The notes beneath the pieces were generated by a model. That model was not told where the DNA came from and searched no databases. It worked only from the letters and a program-made list of their open reading frames with translations. From Corynebacterium pilosum DSM 20521 = CIP 103422 (GTDB lineage: Bacteria; Actinomycetota; Actinomycetes; Mycobacteriales; Mycobacteriaceae), in assembly GCF_000373805.1 (NCBI RefSeq), contig NZ_KB892472.1, positions 31,531-95,530 on the forward strand: a DNA stretch of 64,000 nt, written 5' to 3'. A program made the translations under genes and the position numbers. This document shows positions 52,594 to 60,542 of the stretch, in pieces (within the stretch, counting starts at the first letter, position 1; every line of letters begins with the position of its first letter).

Positions 52594-53208
52594 CTAGACC
52601 ACGCCGTGTTTGACTACTTCTTCGATGCGGCCGTCGGACAGGCGGTAGCGCGCGGCCACGACACCGAGTTCGCCGGCGTGCAGCGCCTTGTGGATCGACG
52701 GGATGCGCGTGATCAGCTGGTCAGCGGTGATCGCGGCATGGGCTGCCTCGACGTTCTCGGCTTCGATATCGCCGTCAATCTTGGATTCCAGCACGCTGGG
52801 CACGATCTTTTCGATGAACACGCGCTGGGAGTCAACCGGAACCTCGCCGGTTTTCGTCGCGGCGATCGCAGCCCCCACCGCGCCGCAGGATTCGTGGCCG
52901 AGCACCACGATCAACCCGATATTGAGGTTTTTCACCGCGAATTCCAGCGAGCCCAGCACGGCCGCGTCGGTGCATTCGCCCGCGGTGCGTACGACGAAGA
53001 GGTCGCCGAAGCCGGTGTCAAAGATCAGTTCGACGGGCGCGCGGGAATCGGAACACGCCAGCACGGCTGCGATCGGGTCCTGCCCGCTTTGCAGCTCTTC
53101 ACGACGCTCAGCATAAGAGTGCGGATGCTCGGGGGATTGCCCTGCGAAACGCTTATTGCCTTCCTTGAGCAGGTCCCAGATTTGCTGTGGTGTTTTGTTG
53201 TGAGGCAT
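52594..53208 (-). CDS. canB: Beta-carbonic anhydrase
   Basis: The protein has 204 residues. Zinc ligands lie in VLACSDSRAPVELIFD (Cys and the Asp-Arg dyad) and VVLGHESCGAVGAA (His and Cys). It interconverts CO2 and bicarbonate. In mycobacteria the orthologue sits at the same place beside mutY. It is divergent from mutY with only 30 bases between start codons, and both starts have -10-like sequences at leaderless spacing. Confidence 0.95.
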   Translation of the reverse strand: MPHNKTPQQIWDLLKEGNKRFAGQSPEHPHSYAERREELQSGQDPIAAVLACSDSRAPVELIFDTGFGDLFVVRTAGECTDAAVLGSLEFAVKNLNIGLIVVLGHESCGAVGAAIAATKTGEVPVDSQRVFIEKIVPSVLESKIDGDIEAENVEAAHAAITADQLITRIPSIHKALHAGELGVVAARYRLSDGRIEEVVKHGVV

Positions 53209-53238
53209 AGGCCTATTATGTCACCTAGGCTGTGAGGA

Positions 53239-54126
53239 ATGAGCACGAACGCCGCGAATTTTCCCCGTAACACGGTTATCGATTGGTTCGAGGCTAATGC
53301 CCGCCCCCTGCCCTGGCGCGAGCCGGCGACGACTCCCTGGGCGATCCTGCTTTCAGAGGTGATGAGCCAGCAGACCCCGGTGGCGCGCGTGGCCCCGGTC
53401 TGGCATAAATGGTTGCAGCGCTGGCCCGACCCGGCCACGTTTGCGCAGGCAGAGCCCGCAGAAGTGTTGCGCGCTTGGGGCACTTTGGGCTATCCGCGCC
53501 GCGCGCTGCGCCTGCTGGAGTGCGCGCAGGTGATCGTCGATAAGCATGGCGGTGAGGTGCCGTCGGATGTCGACGAGTTGCTGGCGCTGCCGGGGATCGG
53601 CGATTATACGGCGCGCGCGGTGGCGTGTTTCGCGTATCAGCGCAATGTGCCGGTGGTGGATACGAATGTGCGTCGCATGTACGCGCGCATGGTGGATGGG
53701 CGGCCGATCGCTCCGCCGGCTTCGAAGCGCGAGTTAGCGGAGGTTGAGGCTTTGCTTCCCGACGATAAGGGCCCCATCTTTTCCGCCGGCCTCATGGAGC
53801 TGGGCGCGCTGATCTGCACCGCCACTTCCCCGCGGTGCGAACAGTGCCCCGTTCAGGCGCACTGCAACTGGTTCCAAGCAGGCAAACCCGCCCCCACCGA
53901 AGAGGAGCTGCGCAAGAAAAAGGTGCAGAAATTTGCGGGCACAGACCGGCAGGTCCGCGGACTGATCATGAAGGTGCTGCGCGAGGCGGAGGCTCCGGTG
54001 CCACGCGAGGAGATCGACATCGTCTGGCCCGACGGCGCCCAGCGTGACCGGGCACTCTTTTCGCTTCTCGACGATGGCCTCGCCGAACAGGACGCGTCAG
54101 GCCTGTTCCACCTGCCGCGCGCTTAG
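53239..54126 (+). CDS. mutY: A/G-specific adenine DNA glycosylase
   Basis: The protein has 295 residues. The N-domain has MSQQTPVARVAPVW, the helix-hairpin-helix LPGIGDYTARAVACFAY with catalytic Asp in VVDTNVRRM, and the [4Fe-4S] ligands CTATSPRCEQCPVQAHC. It removes adenine opposite 8-oxoguanine. The C-terminal MutT-like recognition domain is much reduced, as in mycobacterial MutY. TAGGCT ends 8 nt before ATG, within which GAGGA could also act as RBS. A 12-mer copy lies at 53534. Confidence 0.95.
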   Translation: MSTNAANFPRNTVIDWFEANARPLPWREPATTPWAILLSEVMSQQTPVARVAPVWHKWLQRWPDPATFAQAEPAEVLRAWGTLGYPRRALRLLECAQVIVDKHGGEVPSDVDELLALPGIGDYTARAVACFAYQRNVPVVDTNVRRMYARMVDGRPIAPPASKRELAEVEALLPDDKGPIFSAGLMELGALICTATSPRCEQCPVQAHCNWFQAGKPAPTEEELRKKKVQKFAGTDRQVRGLIMKVLREAEAPVPREEIDIVWPDGAQRDRALFSLLDDGLAEQDASGLFHLPRA

Positions 54127-54297
54127 CTACTTCCAGCGGCCACGGAAATTGAGGCCGCCGGGCAGGTTGACATAGAACCCGCCGCGCGAGTTCAAGGTCA
54201 CCGGCCCCACCTTCGTGGAGGTGGAAAGCCCGGATTTGGACACGTTGATCCAGGAATTCTTGCCGATCTTTTTCTTATCGCGGTAGTACAAGCCCAT
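54127..54297 (-). CDS. DUF4236 family small protein
   Basis: The protein has 56 residues from ATG 54297, starting MGLYYRDKKKIGKNSWINVS and continuing KSGLSTSTKVGPVTLNSRGG, the typical DUF4236 pattern of a short beta-rich domain. Function is unknown. The longer in-frame ATG (54378) would overlap the divergent lipase start. TATACT (54306-54311, minus strand) ends 8 nt before the start, again leaderless-like. Confidence 0.8.
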   Translation of the reverse strand: MGLYYRDKKKIGKNSWINVSKSGLSTSTKVGPVTLNSRGGFYVNLPGGLNFRGRWK

Positions 54298-54357
54298 GGC
54301 TTGGAAGTATACCCAGAACTGCTGCTCGCCTTGGGCCCGTGGGATAAGATTCGTCGC
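54298..54357. promoter_or_regulatory. Compact divergent promoter region
   Basis: Only 60 bases separate two start codons. The minus-strand TATACT (54306-54311) serves the DUF4236 gene; the plus-strand TAAGAT (54345-54350) lies 7 nt before the lipase ATG. Neither start has a Shine-Dalgarno sequence. Confidence 0.5.
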
Positions 54358-55659
54358 ATGAGAAGAATTCGTCGTCAAGCAAAGAAGTGCGTGGCTGTCG
54401 CTACCGCCGCCGCGCTACTGGCCGGAATAGCCGTACCCGCCCAGGCGCAACAATCCAGTCAGCCCGATAGCGCGCTGACCTGGCAGGACCCTTTCTACCT
54501 GCCGCCGGAGGAGATTCCGGCGCCCGGCACGCTGATCCGCACCCAGCCGGCGCCGCAACTGCTCAATATCCTGGGCCCGGACTTCCCGGGCTATGCGCAG
54601 AAGATTCTGTACTCGTCGACGACGATCCACGGCGACCCCGTAGCCGTGTCCGGATTCACCATCGAACCGGCCAACCCCTGGCGTGGGGAAGGCCCCACCC
54701 CAACGGTGGTGTTCGCACCCGGCACGCGCGGGTCCGGCGACGCGTGCGCACCGTCGAAGGGCCCGGGCCTGTACGGCCAGGTGGACCCTGCCAACCAAGC
54801 CCTGGGCATCAACTACGAAATCCCCTTCTACCAGGCCGCCAGCCTGCTGGGCATGCGCGTGGTGGTCACCGACTATATCGGCCTGGGCACCCCCGGCGCG
54901 CACAGCTACGTACTGCACACGGAGGAAGGCCACGCGGTACTGGACGCGGCGCGCGCCACCACGCCGGCGGACCAGCCGGTCGGTTTTTACGGCTACTCCC
55001 AGGGCGGCGGGGCCGTGGCGGCCGCGGCAGAGCTGCACTCCACCTACGCCCCTGAGGTGAACCTGGTGGGCACGTATTCCGGTGCCGCACCTGCCGGTTT
55101 GATCGATGTGATGGACGGGGTGGACCGCTCCTCGATCGTGGCGGTGCTGGGCTTCGCCTACCACGGGTGGGGCGCGCGCTACCCATTTTTCACCGAGGCT
55201 TTCGACGACATCACCAACGAGCGCGGTAAGCAGATGCTCGCAAGCACGAAGGATGCCTGTATTTTCGATGCGGCCGTGCAGTGGGCCATGACCGACACGT
55301 CAACGCTGACCACCACCGGCGAGTCTTTCGCGCAGGTGGCTTTGCGTGACCCGCGCGTGGTCGAACTCATGGAGTCCCAGAAACTAGGCCAGAAACCACT
55401 AAGCGCGCCGATCTTGGTGGCCACCGGCGGCAACGATGACGTCGTGCCCAGCCCACAAACCACGCAGATGGCACGCGACTACTGCGCCCAGGGAGCCATG
55501 GTCACGCATATCGACGAGGGCGTTGCCGAGCTGACACCAGGGGTAAAGATCGGACTGAACCACGCCGGCGGCATATTCACCCAGGCGCTTCCTGCGGCCA
55601 ACTGGTTGAAGGACCGCTTCAACGGCGTGCCCGCGCCGAACCACTGCGGCACCTTCTAA
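54358..55659 (+). CDS. Secreted lipase (LIP family alpha/beta hydrolase)
   Basis: The protein has 433 residues. A signal peptide with an Arg-rich start (MRRIRRQAKK) cleaves near AQAQQS. The hydrolase has nucleophile elbow YGYSQGGGAVAA, the acid in VATGGNDDVVPSPQTTQM, and the His in GLNHAGGIFTQALPAANW. Such secretory lipases hydrolyse triacylglycerols or esters outside the cell; LipY/Rv-type and Candida LIP enzymes share the fold. A 12-mer copy lies at 54369, inside the Arg-rich signal-peptide region. Confidence 0.9.
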   Translation: MRRIRRQAKKCVAVATAAALLAGIAVPAQAQQSSQPDSALTWQDPFYLPPEEIPAPGTLIRTQPAPQLLNILGPDFPGYAQKILYSSTTIHGDPVAVSGFTIEPANPWRGEGPTPTVVFAPGTRGSGDACAPSKGPGLYGQVDPANQALGINYEIPFYQAASLLGMRVVVTDYIGLGTPGAHSYVLHTEEGHAVLDAARATTPADQPVGFYGYSQGGGAVAAAAELHSTYAPEVNLVGTYSGAAPAGLIDVMDGVDRSSIVAVLGFAYHGWGARYPFFTEAFDDITNERGKQMLASTKDACIFDAAVQWAMTDTSTLTTTGESFAQVALRDPRVVELMESQKLGQKPLSAPILVATGGNDDVVPSPQTTQMARDYCAQGAMVTHIDEGVAELTPGVKIGLNHAGGIFTQALPAANWLKDRFNGVPAPNHCGTF

Positions 55660-55672
55660 CCAGCAGTTCCGG

Positions 55673-57358
55673 TTACATAAGGTCGCGCAGGACCGGATCG
55701 GCGATGCGCAGCACCGCGGCCTTGGCTTCTTCCGCCGTCCACGAATCAACGGCGTAGGCCGCCATCTGCTGGCAGGTCGAACGGTCGTGCAGGCGCAGGG
55801 CCGCGCGCACGGCGTTGACCTTGCTTGGCGCCATCGACAGTGACGACACACCCAGGCCCACCAGCACCAACGCCAGCAGCGGGTCGCCGCCGGCCTCACC
55901 GCACACGCCGATGTGCTTGCCGGTCGCGTTGCCGCCCTCGCAGGTGGCCTTGATCATGTTCAGCACGGCGGGCTGCCACGGATCCAGCAGATCCGACAGC
56001 GCGCCCTCCATGCGGTCGGCGGCCATGGTGTACTGCGAGAGGTCGTTCGTGCCGATCGACGCGAAGTCCGCCTCCGAGAGCACATACTTTGAACGGATCG
56101 CAGCGGCCGGGGTTTCCACCATCACGCCCGCTTTCGGCAGGCCGGCTGCGCGCGCCTTGTCGACGAACCACCGGGTCTCTTCCACGGTGGACACCATGGG
56201 GGCCATCACCCACAGGTCCGCACCCGTTTCCTTGTAGGCGGCGGCCAAAGCTTCCAGTTGCTCGTCGAGAAGATCCTCACGCGCCTGGCTGAGCCGCAGG
56301 CCGCGGCGGCCCAAAGCAGGGTTTTCCTCCTCGCCCAAGTTGGCGAAGCTCAACGGCTTGTCGGCGCCGGCATCGAGGGTACGTACGACGACGCGCCGGC
56401 CACCGAAAGCGCGAAGCACTTCGGTATATGTGGCGGTTTGCTCCTCCACGGTGGGGGCGGTTTCGCGCGAGAGGAAGAGAAATTCGGTGCGGAAGAGCCC
56501 GGAGCCTTCCAGGTCGAAAGCGGCAGCCTTCTTCGCGTCCTCGGCGGTGCCGATATTGGCCAGCAGCTTCACGGGGTGGCCATCGCGGGTCGCGCCCTCA
56601 CCGGAGGAGCCCGCCAGGGCGGTGGCGCGGCGGTGGGAACGCTCAGCCAGCTCATCGGTGTCGTCCTGGGTGGGGCTGACGATGATCTCCCCTACCCCGC
56701 CGTCGAGTGCGACCACGCCGCCGGGGACGAGGTTGTCGGCGATGCCGGTGGCCTTCACCACTGCCGGGATCCCCAGCTGCGCGGCCAGGATTGCGGTGTG
56801 CGAGGTCGGCCCGCCCTCCGAGGTGATGATGCCGCGCACCAACTCCGGGTCGAGGGTGGCGGTTTCCGCAGGTGCCAGGTCCACGGCCACGATCACGCTT
56901 GGCTCTGTCATCGTCGGCACGCCCGGCTCCTCAAGCCCGCGGAGGCGAGCGATGGCGCGGTCGCGCACGTCGTAGAGGTCGGTGACCCGCTCCGCCATGT
57001 AGCCGCCGAGTTTGCGCAGCTTTGTCGCGAAGTTTTCCACCGCATCATGGACCGCGCGGGTGACACCGGAGCCCTTTTTCAGCTCCTTGGTCACGGTGCG
57101 CAGCAAGCCGCGGTCGGTGGCAAGGCCAGCCGTGGCCTGCAAAATAGCCTTGGAGGTTTCGGGGGCTTCGTCGGCACGCGCGTTCAGGCCATCGGCGACC
57201 TTCTGGAAGACCTCCTTGATGCGGGCGGTATCTTCCTCCGGGTTGGTGCAAGCGGGCTCGTTGGTGTCGACGCCTGCCGGCGGGGTGATGAACACGGCCG
57301 GGCCGAAAGCGGTGCCGGCGGACACCCCAACTCCGTGGATGATGGTGCGGGTACTCAT
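55673..57358 (-). CDS. ptsI: PTS phosphoenolpyruvate-protein phosphotransferase (enzyme I)
   Basis: The protein has 561 residues from ATG 57358 (RBS AAAGGAC). The phosphohistidine is in TSEGGPTSHTAILAAQLG near residue 185. The PEP-binding C-domain has LFRTEFLFLSRE and DLSQYTMAADRM, and the C-terminal Cys motif is HIGVCGEAGGDP. Enzyme I starts the phosphate relay through HPr to sugar-specific EII. It is the third gene of an operon with a beta-glucoside-type EII and an antiterminator, 4 nt after the latter, which is unusual because ptsI normally stands elsewhere. ptsH is not in the window. Confidence 0.93.
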   Translation of the reverse strand: MSTRTIIHGVGVSAGTAFGPAVFITPPAGVDTNEPACTNPEEDTARIKEVFQKVADGLNARADEAPETSKAILQATAGLATDRGLLRTVTKELKKGSGVTRAVHDAVENFATKLRKLGGYMAERVTDLYDVRDRAIARLRGLEEPGVPTMTEPSVIVAVDLAPAETATLDPELVRGIITSEGGPTSHTAILAAQLGIPAVVKATGIADNLVPGGVVALDGGVGEIIVSPTQDDTDELAERSHRRATALAGSSGEGATRDGHPVKLLANIGTAEDAKKAAAFDLEGSGLFRTEFLFLSRETAPTVEEQTATYTEVLRAFGGRRVVVRTLDAGADKPLSFANLGEEENPALGRRGLRLSQAREDLLDEQLEALAAAYKETGADLWVMAPMVSTVEETRWFVDKARAAGLPKAGVMVETPAAAIRSKYVLSEADFASIGTNDLSQYTMAADRMEGALSDLLDPWQPAVLNMIKATCEGGNATGKHIGVCGEAGGDPLLALVLVGLGVSSLSMAPSKVNAVRAALRLHDRSTCQQMAAYAVDSWTAEEAKAAVLRIADPVLRDLM

Positions 57359-57362
57359 TGTC

Positions 57363-58202
57363 TTAATTGTCCTTTCGCTGAGCGCCCAGGCGCTCAATGT
57401 GGAGGGTGAGATAGGCGATCTCTTCGTCGTTTAGATCCGCGTCGAAACGCAACTCGACGATGGCGGCCACCTGCTGCGCGCACTGCACGGCCTCAGGGTA
57501 GGTCTCCAAAATCTGAACAGTCAAGGGATCCGCCAAGGCCGTCAGCTGCTCTCCGCTGGCCAGCCTGGTGAACAGGTAACGCATATGGGTGATGAAACGC
57601 GCGGCGGCTATCGACGATTGTTCCAGCTCAATGCCATAAAAAGCGCCAATGACGCTGAGGATCTGCTGGATCACACCCGTCATCTTGTAGGTGTAAGACA
57701 AATCACCGCTGGCAAAACCGGCGTTGACGAAATGCAACGCGAAAGCAATGGCCTCAGAATCCGCCAGAGGCTGCTCCAGATCCCGGTTGACGTACTCCAA
57801 GAGTCGCTGGGCCAAGGCGAGCTCCCGCGGATAGAGGTGGCGCACCTCCGCCTCTAGGGGGTAGGTGAAATCGTGCTCGAACTGCTGGCGTTCGATCGCG
57901 CCGTGCAGGTGATCGGCCAGGGCGGTGATGAGGGTGACCTTTTCGCGGAACGCGGCGGGGGCGTCGATCGAGACGAGTGCCTCATTGATGGTGGCGATGG
58001 CCTCGCCCGGGATCATGGCGAGCATCTCACCGAGGTGATCCGGGTCGCGGCCGTCGGCAGGCACAAATACTTTCTGGACGCGGGCCTGATCGACCTCGTC
58101 GCCAACGTGGGCGCCGAAGCCCAGGCCGCGCCCGGTGAGAATAACTTCCTCGGTGTCTTTCGCCAGCACGACGTTGTTATTAAACACGCGAAGTATGTGC
58201 AT
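57363..58202 (-). CDS. bglG: BglG/LicT-family transcription antiterminator
   Basis: The protein has 279 residues. The RNA-binding CAT domain is MHILRVFNNNVVLAKDTEEV to about residue 55. Two PRD regulatory domains follow, with conserved His in AIERQQFEHDF/DHLHG and ITHMRYLFTRL. In its active, phosphorylation-controlled state it should bind a RAT RNA and prevent terminator folding; a matching RAT/terminator pair lies before the EII gene. It follows that gene by 22 nt. Confidence 0.92.
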   Translation of the reverse strand: MHILRVFNNNVVLAKDTEEVILTGRGLGFGAHVGDEVDQARVQKVFVPADGRDPDHLGEMLAMIPGEAIATINEALVSIDAPAAFREKVTLITALADHLHGAIERQQFEHDFTYPLEAEVRHLYPRELALAQRLLEYVNRDLEQPLADSEAIAFALHFVNAGFASGDLSYTYKMTGVIQQILSVIGAFYGIELEQSSIAAARFITHMRYLFTRLASGEQLTALADPLTVQILETYPEAVQCAQQVAAIVELRFDADLNDEEIAYLTLHIERLGAQRKDN

Positions 58203-58224
58203 CCGGTTGTCCTTGCAGCTCTTC

Positions 58225-60276
58225 CTACTTATCGACGATCAATACAGGATCACCAGCAGCAACCGTGCCGGAACCCGTGGCCTTCACCGAGCCGAGACTC
58301 TTCGAGTTGACCACAGTCATAATCACCGTGGTATCGAAACCGGCTGCGGCGACAGCGTCGAAGTCAACGTCCGCCAGTGTATCCCCGGCAGTAACGTACT
58401 GTTTCTTTTCCACCGCGGGACTGAAACCTTCGCCCTTCATCTTCACGGTATCGATGCCAATGTGGACCAGAATCTCCACACCGTCGTCGGTTTTGATGCC
58501 GTAGGCATGCTTCGTCTTCGCCACCGAAATCACCTTGCCGGATACAGGAGCGGTGATCGTGGACTCTGCCGGCTTGATGCCGATGGCCTCGCCCAGGGCA
58601 CCGGAGGAGAACGCCGCATCGTCCAGGTCTGCCATGGCGACGAATTCGCCGGCGACCGGCGCGGCGATCGTCGTGGTGGCGGTAGTAGTCGCAGTAGTTT
58701 GTTCGGGCGCAGCTGGCGCCACTGGCTCTGCAGGTTCGGCAGGGGCCTCGTCGTCAAGCGACACCGAGTCCGAACCTGCCTCGGCGCGCGCGAGTGCTTC
58801 CCCCTTTTCTTCGGGTGTGCGGTAGTCGGTGACGACGATCAGGATCATCGCGGTGAAAAATGCCACGGCGATCGCGATGAGGTACGGCACGATCGGGCTG
58901 AAGACCACGGTGGTCAGAAGCGAGGTGAACACGAACGCGTTGGTGGTCACGCCACCGGAGCCGGCGGACAGGATCGCGATGGTCAGGCCGCCGAGGAAGC
59001 AGCCGATCAGCATACGCGGGTAAATCCGCTTGAAACGTAGGTGAATACCGTAGAGCGAAGGCTCAGAGATGCCGCCGAAGAGGCCGGCGGCAAGCGCGCC
59101 GCCGGCTGTCTGGCGCATGGCGGGGTCGCGGTCGCGCATGGCGAGGATGAGCACGCCGGCGGTCGCGCCGAAGCAGGCGAAGTTCCACACGCCCATGGGG
59201 CCCTGGATGAAGTCATAACCCAGGGTGTTGATGTTGACCAGCATCAGGGCGTTGAGCGGCCAGTGCAGGCCCATCGGCACGAGGAATGGGTACAGCATCG
59301 GGATCAGGATGGCGAAGACGAACGGCGCATTGCCGTTAAGCCACGCCAAGCCCACGCCGATGATATTGCCCAGCCAAATACCGAACGGGCCGATCAGGAA
59401 CGCCGTCAGCGGAATCACAACGACCAGCGTCAGAAACGACACGAAGACCATGTGCACCGCCGAGGGGATTACTTTCTGCAGGCCCTTGTACACCAGGGCT
59501 GCCACCGGCGCCATGATCAGCGGGACGAACACGTTGCCGCCATAGTCGTTGAGCAGCAGCGGCAGGCCGAACACGTTGATCGAGTACACCTCGGTGCCCA
59601 GCGCCTCGTTCACGGTGGCGACGGCGTCCGGGTGGTTCTGCAGACCAATGAATTCGGGCGTCATCAGCGCGAAAATCACCGTGGCCGGCACCCACGCATT
59701 AATATTGAGCTTCTTGCCTGCGTTATAGGCCACGAACACCGGCAGGAAGTAGAAGACGGACCGCCACATCGCGTCGATGAAGACCCAGCCGGCGGCCTTG
59801 TCGTCGGCACGCGTATCGACGACACCGAAAGCTTCCATCACAGCCGTAAACGCAATGATCAGGGAGGCACCAAGCAGCACGCCGAGCAGCGGGCGGAAAG
59901 AATCCGAGAGGTACTCGAAGAAATTATCGGACCATGAATTCTTGCCACGTGTCTTCGAACGTGCCTCGGCTTTGATATCGTCGTTCGACTTCGCCGCGTC
60001 GCGATTTCTCATCTCCGGCAGCCGCTGCATCTCGTTGTACACGGTTGCCACGTCGCCGCCGACGATCACCTGGTAGTTGCTGGCGCCCTGAGGCACGGCA
60101 CCCATCACCTTGGGGTTGTCCTCGAGGCGTTGCTTATCGACGAGCGACTGGTCATGTAGGTCGAAGCGCAACCTGGTCGCGCAGTGGGTAAATGAGGCGA
60201 TGTTGTCTGCTCCGCCGATGCCCGCCAAAATGTCGGCGGCCTGGCCGGTCAGCGTGTTCTTTGTGTTTGTAGACAT
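58225..60276 (-). CDS. bglF: PTS beta-glucoside-type EIIBCA transporter
   Basis: The protein has 683 residues. EIIB has its phosphocysteine (Cys32) in FTHCATRLRF. EIIC has about ten membrane segments and the GISEPSLYGIHLRFKR motif, and EIIA has phosphohistidine in EILVHIGIDTVKM. An Ala/Pro/Thr-rich linker joins EIIC and EIIA. It imports and phosphorylates a sugar, probably a beta-glucoside by its partner and RAT sequence; trehalose and sucrose EIIs share the fold. No phospho-beta-glucosidase gene is in the window. ATG 60276 has AAAGGAG. Confidence 0.88.
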   Translation of the reverse strand: MSTNTKNTLTGQAADILAGIGGADNIASFTHCATRLRFDLHDQSLVDKQRLEDNPKVMGAVPQGASNYQVIVGGDVATVYNEMQRLPEMRNRDAAKSNDDIKAEARSKTRGKNSWSDNFFEYLSDSFRPLLGVLLGASLIIAFTAVMEAFGVVDTRADDKAAGWVFIDAMWRSVFYFLPVFVAYNAGKKLNINAWVPATVIFALMTPEFIGLQNHPDAVATVNEALGTEVYSINVFGLPLLLNDYGGNVFVPLIMAPVAALVYKGLQKVIPSAVHMVFVSFLTLVVVIPLTAFLIGPFGIWLGNIIGVGLAWLNGNAPFVFAILIPMLYPFLVPMGLHWPLNALMLVNINTLGYDFIQGPMGVWNFACFGATAGVLILAMRDRDPAMRQTAGGALAAGLFGGISEPSLYGIHLRFKRIYPRMLIGCFLGGLTIAILSAGSGGVTTNAFVFTSLLTTVVFSPIVPYLIAIAVAFFTAMILIVVTDYRTPEEKGEALARAEAGSDSVSLDDEAPAEPAEPVAPAAPEQTTATTTATTTIAAPVAGEFVAMADLDDAAFSSGALGEAIGIKPAESTITAPVSGKVISVAKTKHAYGIKTDDGVEILVHIGIDTVKMKGEGFSPAVEKKQYVTAGDTLADVDFDAVAAAGFDTTVIMTVVNSKSLGSVKATGSGTVAAGDPVLIVDK

Positions 60277-60314
60277 CGTCACTCCTTTCGCAGCTAAGGG
60301 TTGCTCCGGAACGC

Positions 60315-60358
60315 AAAAAGACCTGGGCGCACAGCAGTTTGCCGTGTTCCCAGGTCTT
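60315..60358 (-). terminator. Leader terminator before the PTS operon
   Basis: On the minus strand AAGACCTGGG and CCCAGGTCTT form a 10-bp stem separated by a 21-nt loop, followed directly by TTT. It lies between the promoter region and the EII start and overlaps the RAT, so it should stop transcription unless the antiterminator binds. Confidence 0.85.
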
Positions 60359-60387
60359 GCCTCACGTATTGATCGGAGTAACAACCC
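60353..60387 (-). promoter_or_regulatory. RAT (ribonucleic antiterminator) site
   Basis: The minus strand begins GGGTTGTTACT and ends GGCAAGACC, closely matching the RAT of bgl/lic systems. Its 3' end overlaps the left arm of the leader terminator, the arrangement by which BglG-type proteins switch between antiterminator and terminator. Confidence 0.8.
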
Positions 60388-60486
60388 TGTTGGTTAACGT
60401 AATGTTCACCCTAGCACTGCGATAGTGACATTTCCAGCCCCTCGTCTTTCCGGTAACTTACATCACATTCCCTTGCTGCGCGCATG

Positions 60487-60521
60487 AAAATACCCGCCCA
60501 GGTTGTGCACCTGAGCGGGTA
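60487..60521 (-). terminator. Terminator after clpC
   Basis: On the minus strand TACCCGCTCAGGT pairs with ACCTGGGCGGGTA (one mismatch) over a 5-nt loop, followed by TTTTC. Confidence 0.88.
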
Positions 60522-60542
60522 GATTCTTGCGGGGCCTACCTC

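Larger units (their letters stand above)
179..60143. repeat. Dispersed 12-bp motif TCGTCG[A/T][C/T]AAGC, at least 32 exact copies
   Basis: Forward copies start at 179, 6515, 6548, 8256, 9748, 13455, 17953, 19993, 20614, 25679, 26034, 29271, 36280, 38259, 40946, 42460, 44620, 49710, 53534, 54369 and 58748. Reverse copies (GCTT[A/G][A/T]CGACGA) start at 9218, 16009, 22702, 31030, 32479, 35882, 37728, 42762, 44448, 49251 and 60132. They were counted by eye, so a few may be missed. Most are inside genes, in more than one reading frame and on either strand relative to the gene. Copies at 16009 and 49251 are intergenic, and 32479 spans a stop codon. Near-matches with one change occur at about 22550, 24825, 27455, 33481, 38917, 46032, 52311, 58228, 61336 and 63375. 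None lies in the pst operon. Confidence 0.85.
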
